A stretch of DNA of 64,000 bases from Altererythrobacter sp. Root672 (GTDB lineage Bacteria > Pseudomonadota > Alphaproteobacteria > Sphingomonadales > Sphingomonadaceae), in the NCBI RefSeq assembly GCF_001427865.1, contig NZ_LMHH01000001.1, forward strand, positions 1,798,001 to 1,862,000, in the 5' to 3' direction. The notes beneath the pieces are model-generated. The model searched no databases and was not told the origin of the DNA. It saw only the letters and a program-made list of their open reading frames with translations. Positions 17,733 to 26,978 of the stretch are shown piece after piece. Position 1 is the stretch's first letter. Every line of letters starts with the position of its first letter. A program made the translations under genes and the position numbers.

Positions 17733-17875
17733 CCGCAGTTCGACCCATTGCGGATGTCTCACAAGAGCCGCGTGACCGCAATGGGTCGAAAGCAGACGGT
17801 CCCCAAACGGTTGAGCCACGATTACCGGGAGTTGGCGCTCCGAATGACCGAGATGGGTGGAAAGCCGACATTCGC
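17733..17875. repeat. dispersed intergenic repeat, long copy
   Basis: Carries CGCAGTTCGACCCATTGCGG, its inverted partner CCGCAATGGGTCGAAAGCAG, and GATGGGTGGAAAGCCGACAT. The middle shares CCGGGAGTTGG with the inverted body of the copy at 11161. It occupies the 5' flank of the cupin gene. Confidence 0.7.
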
Positions 17876-18027
17876 TAATCGTTGTCCCGGCGATTCTCGC
17901 CTTTCAACGCCTTGGCCTTCTCAAGCTCTCGTAAGATAAATCCCAGCAGCAATATTCCCGCTAGGTAAACCAGGAATTTTCCGACGTTCGGACCGGCCGT
18001 CAGCGCAGCTTCGACGTCACCACGCAA
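17875..18027 (-). CDS. possible 50-residue single-pass membrane protein
   Basis: A minus-strand frame starting at TTG 18027 reads one clean hydrophobic helix ([20 protein letters not shown]) followed by a basic tail ([14 protein letters not shown]) and a stop at 17875. The amphipathic end and charge pattern look coding, but there is no obvious ribosome site and no homologue I recognise. It may be the remnant of a larger gene cut by the adjacent repeat. Confidence 0.3.
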   Translation of the reverse strand: MRGDVEAALTAGPNVGKFLVYLAGILLLGFILRELEKAKALKGENRRDND

Positions 18028-18068
18028 CCAAACGGAGTGCCGGGCGTATCAGGGGCCTAGGAGTTGGC

Positions 18069-20615
18069 ATGCGAGATACCAAGGCCTCCGGCTTCATCCG
18101 CCTTCGCGGCGCACGCGAGCACAATCTCAAGAACGTCGATGTGGACATACCGCGCGACGCGCTCGTCGCGTTCACCGGAGTGTCGGGATCGGGCAAGTCG
18201 TCGCTCGCTTTCTCCACCCTCTATGCCGAGGCCCAGCGTCGCTATCTGGAATCGGTCTCGCCTTACGCGCGCCGTCTCTTCCATCAGATGGAAGTGCCCG
18301 AGGTTGACGAGATAGAGGGCCTGCCGCCGGCGGTCGCGCTTCAGCAGCAGCGTGGATCGCCGACGACGCGATCATCGGTCGGCAGCGTCACCACCCTCTC
18401 CAACCTGCTGCGGATGCTCTATTCGCGCGCGGGTACCTATCCGCCGGGACAGCCGCATCTCGAAGCGGAATCCTTCTCCCCCAACACGCCCGAGGGCGCT
18501 TGTCCGCGCTGCCACGGCCTTGGTCGGATCCACGAGGTCACCGAAGCCTCGATGGTGCCCGATCCTTCGAAAACGATCCGGGATCGCGCGGTCGCCGCCT
18601 GGCCCATGGCATGGGGCGGCCAGAACCTGCGCGACATCCTGATCAGCCTTGGTATCGACGTCGACACACCGTGGCGGGACCTGCCGAAAAAGGTCCGCAA
18701 CTGGATCCTGTTCACCGAGGAACAACCCCAGGTCCCGGTCTACCCCGGCTGGAGCCACGACGAGATTGAGCGGGCGATCCGCCGCAAGGTCGAGCCGGCT
18801 TACATGGGGACCTTCTCGAGCGCGAAGCGTCACGTCACCCACAGCTACGCAACCACGCAGAGCGCGATGATGAAGAAGCGCGCCGCGCGCTTCATGATCG
18901 CCCGGCCCTGCCCGGTTTGCGAGGGCAAGAGGCTGCGCCGCGAATCCTTGTCGGTCCGCTTCGAGGGCCTCGACCTCGCGGAGATGAGCCGTCTGCCCAT
19001 GGCCCGCTTCTCGAAGATCTTCGCGCCTTATGCCCAGGCGAAAGCCGGCAAGCTCAAGGCGCTGCGCAAGACCCACCCTGAAAAGGCCCTGGTGGTCGAG
19101 CGCATCGCGGGCGATCTGTGCCGCAGGCTCTCGGTGCTGCTCGACCTTGGCCTGGGCTATTTGACGCTGGAACGCAGCACCCCGACCCTCTCGCCGGGCG
19201 AGTTGCAGCGGCTGCGGCTCGCCACCCAGGTCGTCTCCAACCTGTTCGGGGTTGTCTATGTGATGGACGAGCCGTCGGCCGGGCTCCATCCCGCCGACAC
19301 CGAGGCGCTGCTCCGCGCGCTCGACGGCCTGAAGGCGGTCGGCAATTCGCTGTTCGTCGTCGAGCATGAGATGGACGTTGTCCGTCGCGCCGACTGGATC
19401 GTCGACGTGGGGCCGGCCGCCGGCGAACAGGGCGGCGAGATCCTCTACAGCGGACCGATCGAAGGCCTGCGCAAGGTCGCCGCATCGGAAACAAGGCGCC
19501 ACCTGTTCGACGAGGCCGGCGGCACGCCGAGCCGGCGGCGTGAGCCCGCGGGCTGGTTGCGCCTGGAGGGCGTCTCGCGCAACAATTTGAAGGCTCTCGA
19601 TTGCGCGATCCCGCTCGGCGTGATGACCACGGTCACCGGAATCTCCGGCTCGGGGAAATCGAGCCTCGTCAGTCAGGCGCTGGTCGAACTGGTCGCCGGG
19701 GCGCTCGGCGCCCCGGTCGAGGCCGAAGACGAGACGGATGCCGAAGCCGCGCTCGAGGATCGTCCCGCCGCCCCCACCGAAGGCCGCATCGTCGGCGGGT
19801 TAAAGGGGATCAGGCGGCTGATCGAGGTCGATCAGAAGCCGATCGGCCGCACCCCGCGCTCCAACCTCGCCACGTATACGGGGCTGTTCGACCATGTCCG
19901 CGCCCTGTTCGCGGCGACCCCCGAAGCCCGAAAGCGCCGCTACGATGCCGGGCGCTTCTCGTTCAACGTCGCCAAGGGCCGCTGCCCGCGCTGCGAGGGG
20001 GAAGGCTTCGTCATGGTCGAACTGCTCTTCCTGCCGAGCGTCTACGCGCCCTGCCCCACGTGTCACGGCACGCGCTACAACCCCCAGACGCTCGAGATCC
20101 GCTATCGCGGCAAGACCGTCGCCGAGGTGCTCGCGCTAACCGTCGAGGGGGCCTGGGATTTCTTCGCCGACGCGCCCAACGTCTGCCGGTCGCTCAAAGT
20201 GCTGCGCGAGGTCGGTCTCAACTATCTTCGCCTGGGTCAGCCTGCGACCGAGTTTTCGGGCGGCGAAGCGCAGCGCGTCAAGCTCGCCACCGAGTTGCAA
20301 CGCTCCCGGCGGGGCGGCGCGCTCTATGTGCTCGACGAACCGACCACCGGCCTTCACCCGACCGATGTCGAGCGCCTGCTGGGCCAGCTCCAGGCGCTGG
20401 TCGACGGCGGCGACAGCGTGGTCCTCGTCGATCACGACATGAAAGTGGCGGCGGCGAGCGACTGGGTGGTCGACATCGGCCCGGGCGCCGGCGACGAGGG
20501 CGGACGAATTGTCGTCGCTGGGCCGCCGGCGAAAGTGGCGTCTTCGACGAACGGCTTTACCGCCCCCTACCTCCGGCGCGCCCTGCGCGAAGAGCCGGTC
20601 GCCACGGCGGCCTGA
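18069..20615 (+). CDS. UvrA-like ABC excinuclease paralogue (UvrA2 class)
   Basis: An 848-residue, twin-ABC UvrA relative. The first nucleotide-binding domain has Walker [10 protein letters not shown] at residues 37-45, a zinc-finger-like CPRCHGLG and CPVCEGKR, and the signature [12 protein letters not shown]. The second has [27 protein letters not shown] and [12 protein letters not shown] followed by [13 protein letters not shown]. It is about 100 residues shorter than housekeeping UvrA (about 940-980), which fits the UvrA2/drug-resistance class implicated in DNA-damage or intercalator tolerance. It has no UvrB nearby and stands alone. Confidence 0.9.
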   Translation: MRDTKASGFIRLRGAREHNLKNVDVDIPRDALVAFTGVSGSGKSSLAFSTLYAEAQRRYLESVSPYARRLFHQMEVPEVDEIEGLPPAVALQQQRGSPTTRSSVGSVTTLSNLLRMLYSRAGTYPPGQPHLEAESFSPNTPEGACPRCHGLGRIHEVTEASMVPDPSKTIRDRAVAAWPMAWGGQNLRDILISLGIDVDTPWRDLPKKVRNWILFTEEQPQVPVYPGWSHDEIERAIRRKVEPAYMGTFSSAKRHVTHSYATTQSAMMKKRAARFMIARPCPVCEGKRLRRESLSVRFEGLDLAEMSRLPMARFSKIFAPYAQAKAGKLKALRKTHPEKALVVERIAGDLCRRLSVLLDLGLGYLTLERSTPTLSPGELQRLRLATQVVSNLFGVVYVMDEPSAGLHPADTEALLRALDGLKAVGNSLFVVEHEMDVVRRADWIVDVGPAAGEQGGEILYSGPIEGLRKVAASETRRHLFDEAGGTPSRRREPAGWLRLEGVSRNNLKALDCAIPLGVMTTVTGISGSGKSSLVSQALVELVAGALGAPVEAEDETDAEAALEDRPAAPTEGRIVGGLKGIRRLIEVDQKPIGRTPRSNLATYTGLFDHVRALFAATPEARKRRYDAGRFSFNVAKGRCPRCEGEGFVMVELLFLPSVYAPCPTCHGTRYNPQTLEIRYRGKTVAEVLALTVEGAWDFFADAPNVCRSLKVLREVGLNYLRLGQPATEFSGGEAQRVKLATELQRSRRGGALYVLDEPTTGLHPTDVERLLGQLQALVDGGDSVVLVDHDMKVAAASDWVVDIGPGAGDEGGRIVVAGPPAKVASSTNGFTAPYLRRALREEPVATAA

Positions 20616-20692
20616 TCGCGCTTTCGGCTGCCGGGTCGATCGCGCCTGGGGACTGCCTCTTGCGATCGCAGCATCGAGCGTGGCCAGCCGGA

Positions 20693-21475
20693 TCAGATCA
20701 GGTCAATGACATCCTGGATGGAGTCGAGGATCCTGCTCGGACGATAGGGAAAGCGATCGACGTCGCCGGCCTTGGTCGAGCCGGTCAGCACCAGGATGGT
20801 TTCCAGTCCGGCTTCGATCCCGGCGACGACGTCGGTATCCATCCGGTCGCCCACCATGGCCGTGCTTTCCGACCGCGCTCCGATCCGGTTCATGGCGCTG
20901 CGGAACATCATCGGGTTGGGTTTCCCCACGAAATAGGGCTCGGCACCGGTCGCCTTGGTGATGAGCGCCGCGACCGAGCCCGTGGCCGGTAGCGAGCCTT
21001 CGGGCGAGGGCGAAGTGACATCAGGGTTGGTGGCGATGAAACGGGCGCCGGCCTCGATCAGCCTGACCGCCTGGGTCACCTTCACAAATGACAGGCTGCG
21101 ACTTTCACCCACGACGACATAGTCGGGATCGCTGTCAGTCAGGGTGTAGCCCGCTTCGTGCAGGGCGGTGGTCAGTCCGGACTCGCCGATGACGAAGGCT
21201 GTTCCTCCCGGACTTTGCGATCGCAGGAAATCGGCGGTTGCGAGTGCCGAGGTCCAGATCGCCTCCTCGGGAACCGTAAGGCCCGATCTCGCCAGTCGAG
21301 CCGCCAGATCCCTTGGCGTGAACACCGAGTTGTTCGTCAGGACCAGGAAGGGCCGTCCGCGTTCCCTCAGCCTTCCGATAAATTCAAGGGCTCCAGGCAG
21401 AGGCTGGCCTTCGTGGACCAGGACGCCATCCATGTCGGTCAGCCAGCACTCGGGCGGTTTCCGGTCGTTCGCCAT
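20693..21475 (-). CDS. HAD-IIA family phosphatase (NagD-like)
   Basis: A 260-residue HAD-superfamily hydrolase of subclass IIA. Motif I is [11 protein letters not shown] (two catalytic Asp), motif II VLTNNS, the lysine motif YFVGKPNP and motif [16 protein letters not shown]. These enzymes dephosphorylate sugar phosphates or nucleotides. The ATG at 21475 precedes the family-typical start; a longer frame upstream is antisense to the neighbour. It is co-oriented with the TMEM175-like gene with 80 bases between. Confidence 0.92.
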   Translation of the reverse strand: MANDRKPPECWLTDMDGVLVHEGQPLPGALEFIGRLRERGRPFLVLTNNSVFTPRDLAARLARSGLTVPEEAIWTSALATADFLRSQSPGGTAFVIGESGLTTALHEAGYTLTDSDPDYVVVGESRSLSFVKVTQAVRLIEAGARFIATNPDVTSPSPEGSLPATGSVAALITKATGAEPYFVGKPNPMMFRSAMNRIGARSESTAMVGDRMDTDVVAGIEAGLETILVLTGSTKAGDVDRFPYRPSRILDSIQDVIDLI

Positions 21476-21555
21476 AAGCTTGCTTGCCGTGTTGCTGGTC
21501 CAGAGTCGATAGGCACGCGGCGCTGCCGGCGTGAGGCCCAGCAAAGGCCGCGCGG

Positions 21556-22233
21556 CTATTCTTGCAACTTCTCCTCCTCGCTCGGTTCCTCGCCAGGCTT
21601 GTAGCGAGGCTTGGGCTGAGGAAGCAGGAAGAAGGCGACGCACAGGAGCGCCACGGCCACGCCGAAGCGCGGCGCAAGGAGTTCGACCGGAATGGCGGCG
21701 AGCTGGACCAGGGCCGCGATGCCGTAACGGCGGGTCATCTGGCGCAGGAAGTCGGGTGCAAGACGTTCGTCCATGACCCGCTGGCCGGACAGGCCGTAGA
21801 ACCACTTGGCCATCCAGGTGCAGGCGAGCAGCGCGAGGCCGACCACCAGCGTCAGCGCGCCGGTCGGCTCGAAGCGCGTACCCAAGTGGAAGAGCCAGGC
21901 ACGGATCGGATAGGGAATGACCACAATGGCCAGCAGGAACAGGAGGTTGATCGCGCCGAACCAGTGATCGCTCTTTCGGTAGATGCGACCCGAGTAGTGG
22001 TGCTGCAGCCAGTAGGCGCCGATCACGACGTAGCAAAGGATCAGCGCCAGATGTTCGCGCCATTGCTCGGCCATGGCCTTGGCCAGGTCACTGTAGCCAT
22101 GCGGCCCATCGAGAGATCCAGGGACCTTGATCTCAACGATCAGCAAGGTCAGCGCGATCGCGAATACCGCGTCGCTGAACCCCTCGAAGCGGCTGAGGCC
22201 GCGCTCGGCCCCGGATGTCTGCGATCGGGCCAT
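21556..22233 (-). CDS. TMEM175/DUF1211 family potassium-channel-like membrane protein
   Basis: A 225-residue membrane protein with six helices. The diagnostic TMEM175 motif [20 protein letters not shown] is at residues about 15-34; FSD forms the selectivity region in this family. Further helices include [20 protein letters not shown] and [20 protein letters not shown]. Bacterial relatives are potassium-permeable tetrameric channels. The start is set at the ATG at 22233 because the conserved core begins soon after; a GTG at 22353 would add 40 unconserved residues. Confidence 0.88.
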   Translation of the reverse strand: MARSQTSGAERGLSRFEGFSDAVFAIALTLLIVEIKVPGSLDGPHGYSDLAKAMAEQWREHLALILCYVVIGAYWLQHHYSGRIYRKSDHWFGAINLLFLLAIVVIPYPIRAWLFHLGTRFEPTGALTLVVGLALLACTWMAKWFYGLSGQRVMDERLAPDFLRQMTRRYGIAALVQLAAIPVELLAPRFGVAVALLCVAFFLLPQPKPRYKPGEEPSEEEKLQE

Positions 22234-22385
22234 AGGGTTCAGCCTGCTTTCGGGAGGTGATGGTCCAACGACTGCCTCGATCGCCGGGTTCCCCGTGTTC
22301 GGAGCATTTGCACGCCGCTTGACGGTAGCCGCTGTCAGGGAGGTCACGGCCACTTTTCAATGATCGCAAAATGGACTGGCACCTT

Positions 22386-22447
22386 CTGGCCGAAAGCGGA
22401 CCGTCTGCTTTCGGCGCGGGACGAACGTAAAGCCGACTCTCAGCTGC
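22386..22447. repeat. dispersed intergenic repeat, degenerate copy
   Basis: CTGGCCGAAAGCGGACCGTC followed by CTGCTTTCGGC and a degenerate end. It marks the edge between the core-like genes and the defence island. Confidence 0.45.
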
Positions 22448-22458
22448 CGCGGTCTTCC

Positions 22459-22983
22459 TCAGGACTCACGAAAACGATGCCGAAGCTGGCCGAGAGCCGA
22501 TCGCAGACGACTGCCGTCCTTCTCTAATGCTGCCAGAATCGCAGCGGCCTCTGCCTGCTCCGTGACGAACAAGTCCCTAGACGCTCGGCCTGTCCGAAGC
22601 GCGAGCACACGCGCGACGAGGTGCCACTGGCCTCGATGATCGAGCGTCACGTTAAATACACCGTGCGAGATCTGGGTCCGGAAAGCATCGTGTTTCCGGA
22701 AGCCGGCCAGTGTCTCCACTGCGGCCTTGCCCTCGTCTGCAAAGGCGCCGCCGGCGCCGATGGCATTCGAAAGGGCATCGTAGCGCTGACCGACCAGGTG
22801 TGGGAGCTTTAGTGAGGCCCCGCGCCCATCGACCGCCGCCAGCACAAGCAGGGTTTCGGTAACGGCGGCCTCGCTCCGAGCGAACACGTCGAGACAACGT
22901 CCCCGCCATGCAGCGGCAGCGTCCCTGGCCGCCTCGAAAGGTACACGCGGCAATGCCGTCTCGATCGTAGAAATCGCGTTCAT
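22459..22983 (-). CDS. hypothetical protein
   Basis: A 174-residue, mostly helical protein with no family I recognise. Visible features are a conserved-looking hydrophobic core (VTETLLVLAAVDGRG), LPHLVGQRYDALSNAIG, and a beta-like GVFNVTLDHRGQWHLVARVL near residue 110. Codon use is like its neighbours and the frame is clean from the ATG at 22983. It is divergent from the Xre/RES toxin-antitoxin pair. No signal peptide or membrane helix is seen. Confidence 0.6.
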   Translation of the reverse strand: MNAISTIETALPRVPFEAARDAAAAWRGRCLDVFARSEAAVTETLLVLAAVDGRGASLKLPHLVGQRYDALSNAIGAGGAFADEGKAAVETLAGFRKHDAFRTQISHGVFNVTLDHRGQWHLVARVLALRTGRASRDLFVTEQAEAAAILAALEKDGSRLRSALGQLRHRFRES

Positions 22984-23141
22984 CGTGCCTCGCTAGGCGC
23001 GACCGCCTTTATTTCGCGTAACCGGAGATACCTAGACCCATGACCCGATCTTCGGACGGACCAGCAATCTAGCCGCGTCATGTGACGCTTGACAACGCAC
23101 CATTTGATGACCATCTGGATCAGGCGCAGATGGAGGTAACG

Positions 23142-23582
23142 ATGGCAAAGACTGTAAAATTCGGAGGGTCGGCACCGCTGACGCCGATCGACATCCAGAC
23201 CTTCTCGAAAAGTGAAGATCGCGAGCGCCTGTCGACTGTCGCGCTCAAGGCCTTTCGAGCGATCGCGACGCAGTGGGAACTGTCCAACAGCGAAGCTGCG
23301 GCATTGCTTGGCGTGAGCGAGAGTACTTGGGATCGCATAAAGCGCGGGGCCTGGGAGCAGGCCCTGTCGCAGGATCAGCTGACCCGCGCTTCGGCCGCCA
23401 TCGGGGTCTACAAGGGGCTTCACCTGCTCTTTGCCGACGCCATGGCCGATGAGTGGCCCCGGCTGCCCAACCGTGGGCCGATCTTTCAGCGCCTGAGTCC
23501 CGTCGACGCCATGATCGAGGGCGGGATCCCGCTGATGCTCGAGACGCGCCGCTACGTTGACGCGGTGCGGGGTGGCATCTGA
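23142..23582 (+). CDS. Xre/MbcA/ParS-type antitoxin
   Basis: A 146-residue antitoxin. An N-terminal Xre-like HTH (SNSEAAALLGVSESTWDRIK) is followed by the C-terminal toxin-binding MbcA/ParS region (IGVYKGLHLLFADAMADEWP, and PVDAMIEGGIPLMLETRRYV). Members neutralise RES-domain toxins and repress their own operon. A strong GGAGG lies 6 bases before the ATG at 23142, so I reject the in-frame ATG at 23130. The stop is one base from the toxin start. Confidence 0.92.
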   Translation: MAKTVKFGGSAPLTPIDIQTFSKSEDRERLSTVALKAFRAIATQWELSNSEAAALLGVSESTWDRIKRGAWEQALSQDQLTRASAAIGVYKGLHLLFADAMADEWPRLPNRGPIFQRLSPVDAMIEGGIPLMLETRRYVDAVRGGI

Positions 23583-23583
23583 C

Positions 23584-24273
23584 ATGCTCGACGGACTGAC
23601 GATCGCTCGCGAAGCGCTGCCGAGGACGATCCGCCTCGTCACGACCGCGCGGCTGCGGGAGTCGGTCCTGCTCGGCCTAGTGGACGCCGAAGACCTCGCG
23701 GCGCTCGCCGAAATCGAGGGGGCGACGAGCAACCGGCTCGTCGCCCAGTCGCGCGGCGCCGGCGAGGTCCAGGCCTACGAGCTGGTGTTCGGCGTGCCGC
23801 ATGCCAGCTTCATCAATGCCGCCTTCGCCTACGCCAAGCCGCGCGAGCCGAGCCGGTTCAGCGGCGCTGAGCGCGGGGCGTGGTACGCCGCGCTCGACCT
23901 CGAGACGAGCATCGCCGAGGTCAGTTTCCACCTGACCGAATTTCTCGCCGCCGCGGGCAAGTTCGAGGCCGTGGTCGACTACGCAGAACTGTTTGCCAGC
24001 TTCGCAGGCGAATTCCTCGACCTGCGCGCCCACCAAGACCATCCCGCGCTCGATCCGGTCAAGACGGTCGGCTATCCGGCGGGCAATGCCCTGGCCGATG
24101 CCGCCCGGGCTCGCGGGCTCAACGGAATCATCTACCCCTCGGTACGGCACCCCGGGGGCATCTGCATCGCGGCGCTCTTCCCCCATGCGGTGCAATCGGT
24201 CGCCCAGGGGGACGTCTACCGTATGACCTGGAGCGGCGCACCCGATCCCGCCATCGAAAAGGTCGCGGCCTGA
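23584..24273 (+). CDS. RES-domain toxin (NAD+ phosphorylase family)
   Basis: A 229-residue RES-family protein. The RES pattern is visible as the Arg/Gly/Tyr segment FSGAERGAWYAALDLETSIA followed by EVSFHLTEFL, and later GLNGIIYPSVRHPGGICIAA carrying the conserved Ser. The family degrades NAD+ by phosphorolysis, stopping growth, and is held in check by the Xre antitoxin encoded immediately upstream. The pair sits at the left end of the defence island. Confidence 0.92.
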   Translation: MLDGLTIAREALPRTIRLVTTARLRESVLLGLVDAEDLAALAEIEGATSNRLVAQSRGAGEVQAYELVFGVPHASFINAAFAYAKPREPSRFSGAERGAWYAALDLETSIAEVSFHLTEFLAAAGKFEAVVDYAELFASFAGEFLDLRAHQDHPALDPVKTVGYPAGNALADAARARGLNGIIYPSVRHPGGICIAALFPHAVQSVAQGDVYRMTWSGAPDPAIEKVAA

Positions 24274-24361
24274 TGGCCGGCGTGCCCTTGCCTCAGGCGC
24301 CGGTTCGGCTGCGCGGGTGCGGGGACGCCGCCGGTTCGATTCGATGCCCGGGAGCGCGGTG

Positions 24362-25300
24362 ATGGCAACGCTCGCGCAGCCCGCCGAATGCGTGCTCACC
24401 CTGCCGGCCGCATGGGTCGATGCGGCAAAATTCGAAAGGGCCCTCTGGCTGTGCGGCGACGCGCTGGGCGGCCCGTGCACCGGCGTGGTGGTGCAGGTGC
24501 CCGCCGGGTGCAAGCCGATGGTCGAGGTGATCGTCCGCCTGCTCAGCTTCTGCAACCAGGCCTGCCTGATGACCAAGCGCGTGCGGCTCCAGTTCGCCGA
24601 CGACGACCAGGCGGCCATGGGCTACCTCGACCGCATGGGCTTCTTCGACCACCTTTCGCCTTCGGTCGAGGTGTCGCCGAGCCGGCCCGCCGTCTCCGGC
24701 GCCAGGCTGCACCGCGGCGGCAACAGCGGCCTCGTCGAGATCGCGCGGTTCAGCGGAACCGAGCCCGCCGAGGACAGCCTCGTCGTGCGGCTGGCCGAGA
24801 CGGCGCGTAACAGCTGCTCGGGCCGTCCCGATGTCGCCGCGCTGCACAACGCGGTGTTTACCATCCTCTGCGAGCTGATCGGCAATGTCGTAGAGCACAG
24901 CGGCTCCCCGCTGGATGCCTTCGCCGTCCTGCAGACCTATCCCAGGGGCAACAAGGTGCGGATTGCAGTCTCGGACAGCGGCTTTGGCGTGCTCGAGACT
25001 CTGCGTCCGGCCTTGCGCAAGAAGGGCGACCCGATGGCCGTCCTCGGCGACGTGGATCTCCTCGTCGAGATGTTCCGCAAGGGGGTGTCGCGCTACGATG
25101 ACGACAACCGCGGAACGGGCCTGATGGCCTGCGCCGCGCATGCGATCCGCTTCAAGGCGGACCTCGACGTGCGGCTCCTGCGCGGGCGGGTGCTGCTGAA
25201 GCCGGCCGAGACCGAATATCAGCCCAACATGGCCTATCTGCAGGTCGGCCTGCCGCTCATGTGGGGGACGCATATCGCCTTCACGCTCAACCTGGCTTGA
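24362..25300 (+). CDS. GHKL (HATPase) ATP-binding protein
   Basis: A 312-residue protein with an N-terminal STAS/anti-sigma-like alpha-beta region and a C-terminal GHKL ATPase domain. The N-box is seen as LCELIGNVVEHSG (residues about 172-184), the G1 box as VSDSGFGVLETL and the G2 box as DDNRGTGLMACAAH. It lacks a histidine-kinase phosphoacceptor domain, so it is more like a stand-alone regulatory ATPase. The 73-base spacing to the STAS-like gene and shared strand suggest they act as a pair. Its position upstream of the ubiquitin-like operon is suggestive only. Confidence 0.82.
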   Translation: MATLAQPAECVLTLPAAWVDAAKFERALWLCGDALGGPCTGVVVQVPAGCKPMVEVIVRLLSFCNQACLMTKRVRLQFADDDQAAMGYLDRMGFFDHLSPSVEVSPSRPAVSGARLHRGGNSGLVEIARFSGTEPAEDSLVVRLAETARNSCSGRPDVAALHNAVFTILCELIGNVVEHSGSPLDAFAVLQTYPRGNKVRIAVSDSGFGVLETLRPALRKKGDPMAVLGDVDLLVEMFRKGVSRYDDDNRGTGLMACAAHAIRFKADLDVRLLRGRVLLKPAETEYQPNMAYLQVGLPLMWGTHIAFTLNLA

Positions 25301-25372
25301 CGGTGCCGCGCGGTTCTGCTTAAATAGAGTCACTGAACGGGAATCAGGTGGCCTATCAGATTACTGGACTTC

Positions 25373-25885
25373 ATGGATGGCAAGATCGGCTGGGGCCGCC
25401 CCAATGGGCGCGCAACGCTGGAAAAGCTCGTGTCGTTCATCGAGGGCCATCCCGCTCAGCCGGTGTTCCGGATTTCGATGGAGGGCGTGGAACAGATTGA
25501 TGCCTCTTTCGCCTCCGAGGCGATCGTCGAGCTGATCCGCCGCTATCGCGGCCAGAAGGGGATCTGCCTCGTCGACCTCCTCGACCTGGAAGTGCAGTTC
25601 AACATCAGCGTGGCGGCCGCGCGTGTGGATGTGCCGATCGCAGTCTGGAGGGACGGTGTGGTGGAGATCATCGGCGGACAGCCCAGCCAGGGCAACCGGG
25701 AGGCGCTCGAATACGCGCTGACACGGTCGCAAGCCCGGGCCGCGGAGCTCGCCGAGACGAAGGACTATTCGATTGCCAACGCGAGCACCAAGTTCAAGCA
25801 GCTCTGGGAGCAAGGATTCCTGATGCGAAACGAGAGTGCGGCGGACAGCGGCGGCGTCGAATTCGTGTACCGCCGCATTGGGTGA
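25373..25885 (+). CDS. STAS-like (DUF4325) domain protein
   Basis: A 170-residue protein resembling the STAS-like DUF4325 family, known to accompany GHKL ATPases. The core reads VFRISMEGVEQIDASFASEA, then IVELIRRYRGQKGICLVDLL, an alternating strand-helix pattern around a central Asp-Ala-Ser. The C-terminal part (KFKQLWEQGFLMRNES, then EFVYRRIG) looks like a small DNA-binding winged segment. The start is uncertain: the conserved-looking frame extends a few codons above the ATG at 25373 without a good start codon. Confidence 0.72.
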   Translation: MDGKIGWGRPNGRATLEKLVSFIEGHPAQPVFRISMEGVEQIDASFASEAIVELIRRYRGQKGICLVDLLDLEVQFNISVAAARVDVPIAVWRDGVVEIIGGQPSQGNREALEYALTRSQARAAELAETKDYSIANASTKFKQLWEQGFLMRNESAADSGGVEFVYRRIG

Positions 25886-25901
25886 TATTTTTTTGAGTGC
25901 C

Positions 25902-25921
25902 GTTCAATGGTTTTGTTGAAC
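25902..25921. promoter_or_regulatory. inverted repeat before the ubiquitin-like operon
   Basis: GTTCAA-N8-TTGAAC, preceded by a run of seven T residues (25889-25895). It lies between the STAS-like gene and the multi-ubiquitin gene and could be a weak terminator or an operator. Confidence 0.35.
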
Positions 25922-25941
25922 GAGATTAAGGAGCGATAGAT

Positions 25942-26655
25942 ATGCGTGAACTTGTAGACGAGAACCCGGGGAACGGTCCCGAGGACAGCCGCTCGGCGGC
26001 GCCCTTCGTGATCGACGTCGCCGACGAGACCTTCGCCTTCCGCCGGTTGCCGTTCGACGATCCGGAGGTGACCGCGGCGCAGATCGCCGAAGCCTTCGGC
26101 GCCCATCCGCTGGACCAGTTCAAGATCCTCCAGCAACTCGCGTCGGGCGAGATCGAGACCAAGCGCCCGACCGAGACCACCGACCTGCGGGAGCCGGGGC
26201 GCGAGCGGTTCTTCGTCGTCCGCAGCGACCGCACCTTCGGGTTCACGGTCGATGGACTCTCGCTCGAGTGGCCGCTGCCGACGATCCGCGGCGATCACCT
26301 GCGCGAGCTCGCCCGGGCGACCGACGACCACGAGCTGGTACGTGTCACCCCCGATGGCTTCGAGCCGGTCGAGGACGACGAGACCGTCTCGTTCACTCTC
26401 GCCGGGACCGAGGAGTTCCGGCTGGAGCAGCGGCCGGACACGGTGACCGTCACCTACCGCGAAGACCCCTTCGAGCTCGAGCGGCGCGTCTGGACGACCG
26501 AGGAGCTGATGCAGGTGTTCGGCGTTCCCGCCGGCTACAAGCTCGATCTCATTCGGCCCGACGGCGAGTTCAAGGAGCTGAAGCCTGGCCAGAAGATCAA
26601 GGTGCGCGAAGGGATGGCGTTCACCTCGCACGTGCCCGCAGGCCAGTCGTCGTGA
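25942..26655 (+). CDS. multi-ubiquitin domain protein
   Basis: A 237-residue protein made of three ubiquitin-like beta-grasp repeats, about residues 20-88, 92-162 and 163-237. Repeated cues are the starts FVIDVADETFAFRRLPF, RFFVVRSDRTFGFTVDGLSL and TVTVTYREDPFELERRVWTT. Each is followed by a helix and a hydrophobic/acidic strand such as VRVTPDGFEPVEDDETVSFT. The family is the modifier of bacterial ubiquitin-like operons. The C-terminus is AGQSS with no Gly-Gly, so either the conjugated form needs trimming or the linkage differs. AAGGAG precedes the ATG; the stop overlaps the E2 start. Confidence 0.85.
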   Translation: MRELVDENPGNGPEDSRSAAPFVIDVADETFAFRRLPFDDPEVTAAQIAEAFGAHPLDQFKILQQLASGEIETKRPTETTDLREPGRERFFVVRSDRTFGFTVDGLSLEWPLPTIRGDHLRELARATDDHELVRVTPDGFEPVEDDETVSFTLAGTEEFRLEQRPDTVTVTYREDPFELERRVWTTEELMQVFGVPAGYKLDLIRPDGEFKELKPGQKIKVREGMAFTSHVPAGQSS

Positions 26656-26978
26656 CCGACGCCCGCCAGCTTGCCCGCCTCCGGGCCCTGTGCCCGGAGG
26701 CCGAGCTATGGGACGAAGCCGGTTCGCCGCTAGTGTTCCTCCCGGAGCTGCGCGTCGAGTCCGACGGGGCCGTCCACACGGTCGATCTCCTGCTCTGCCC
26801 GCGTGCGCGCGACGGCTACGACACGAGGCTGTTCTTCTCGAAGCAGCTGCCCAAGGCCCGTAACTGGGCGCCGCACGCGCTGATGGCGCGCGGCTGGTTC
26901 GCGTTCTCGTGGCAGGGCATCGCCTCGAGCCAGCCCTGGCTCGACATCCTCGGCAGCCACCTGGAGGCGGTGAAGTGA
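26652..26978 (+). CDS. E2-like (UBC fold) protein
   Basis: A 108-residue protein that fits the compact prokaryotic E2-like family found between multi-ubiquitin and JAB genes. It has strand-like LVFLPELRVESDGAVHTVDL, the central LLLCPRARDGYDTRLFFSKQ, and the C-terminal NWAPHALMARGWFAFSWQ helix region ending LDILGSHLEAVK. Two Cys are present (in LRALCPEA and LLLCPRA); neither sits clearly in a classical E2 active-site context, so I cannot assign the catalytic residue. GTG start at 26652 overlaps the previous stop (GTGA). Confidence 0.72.
   Translation: MTDARQLARLRALCPEAELWDEAGSPLVFLPELRVESDGAVHTVDLLLCPRARDGYDTRLFFSKQLPKARNWAPHALMARGWFAFSWQGIASSQPWLDILGSHLEAVK

Noticed and set aside
18372-19502. 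376-codon minus-strand frame inside the UvrA paralogue
   Set aside because: No motifs; the plus strand has full Walker and signature motifs across the same bases.
24273-24362. 29-codon frame between the RES toxin and GHKL genes
   Set aside because: It overlaps both neighbours by stop-start bases, but there is no ribosome site and the peptide has no recognisable feature.
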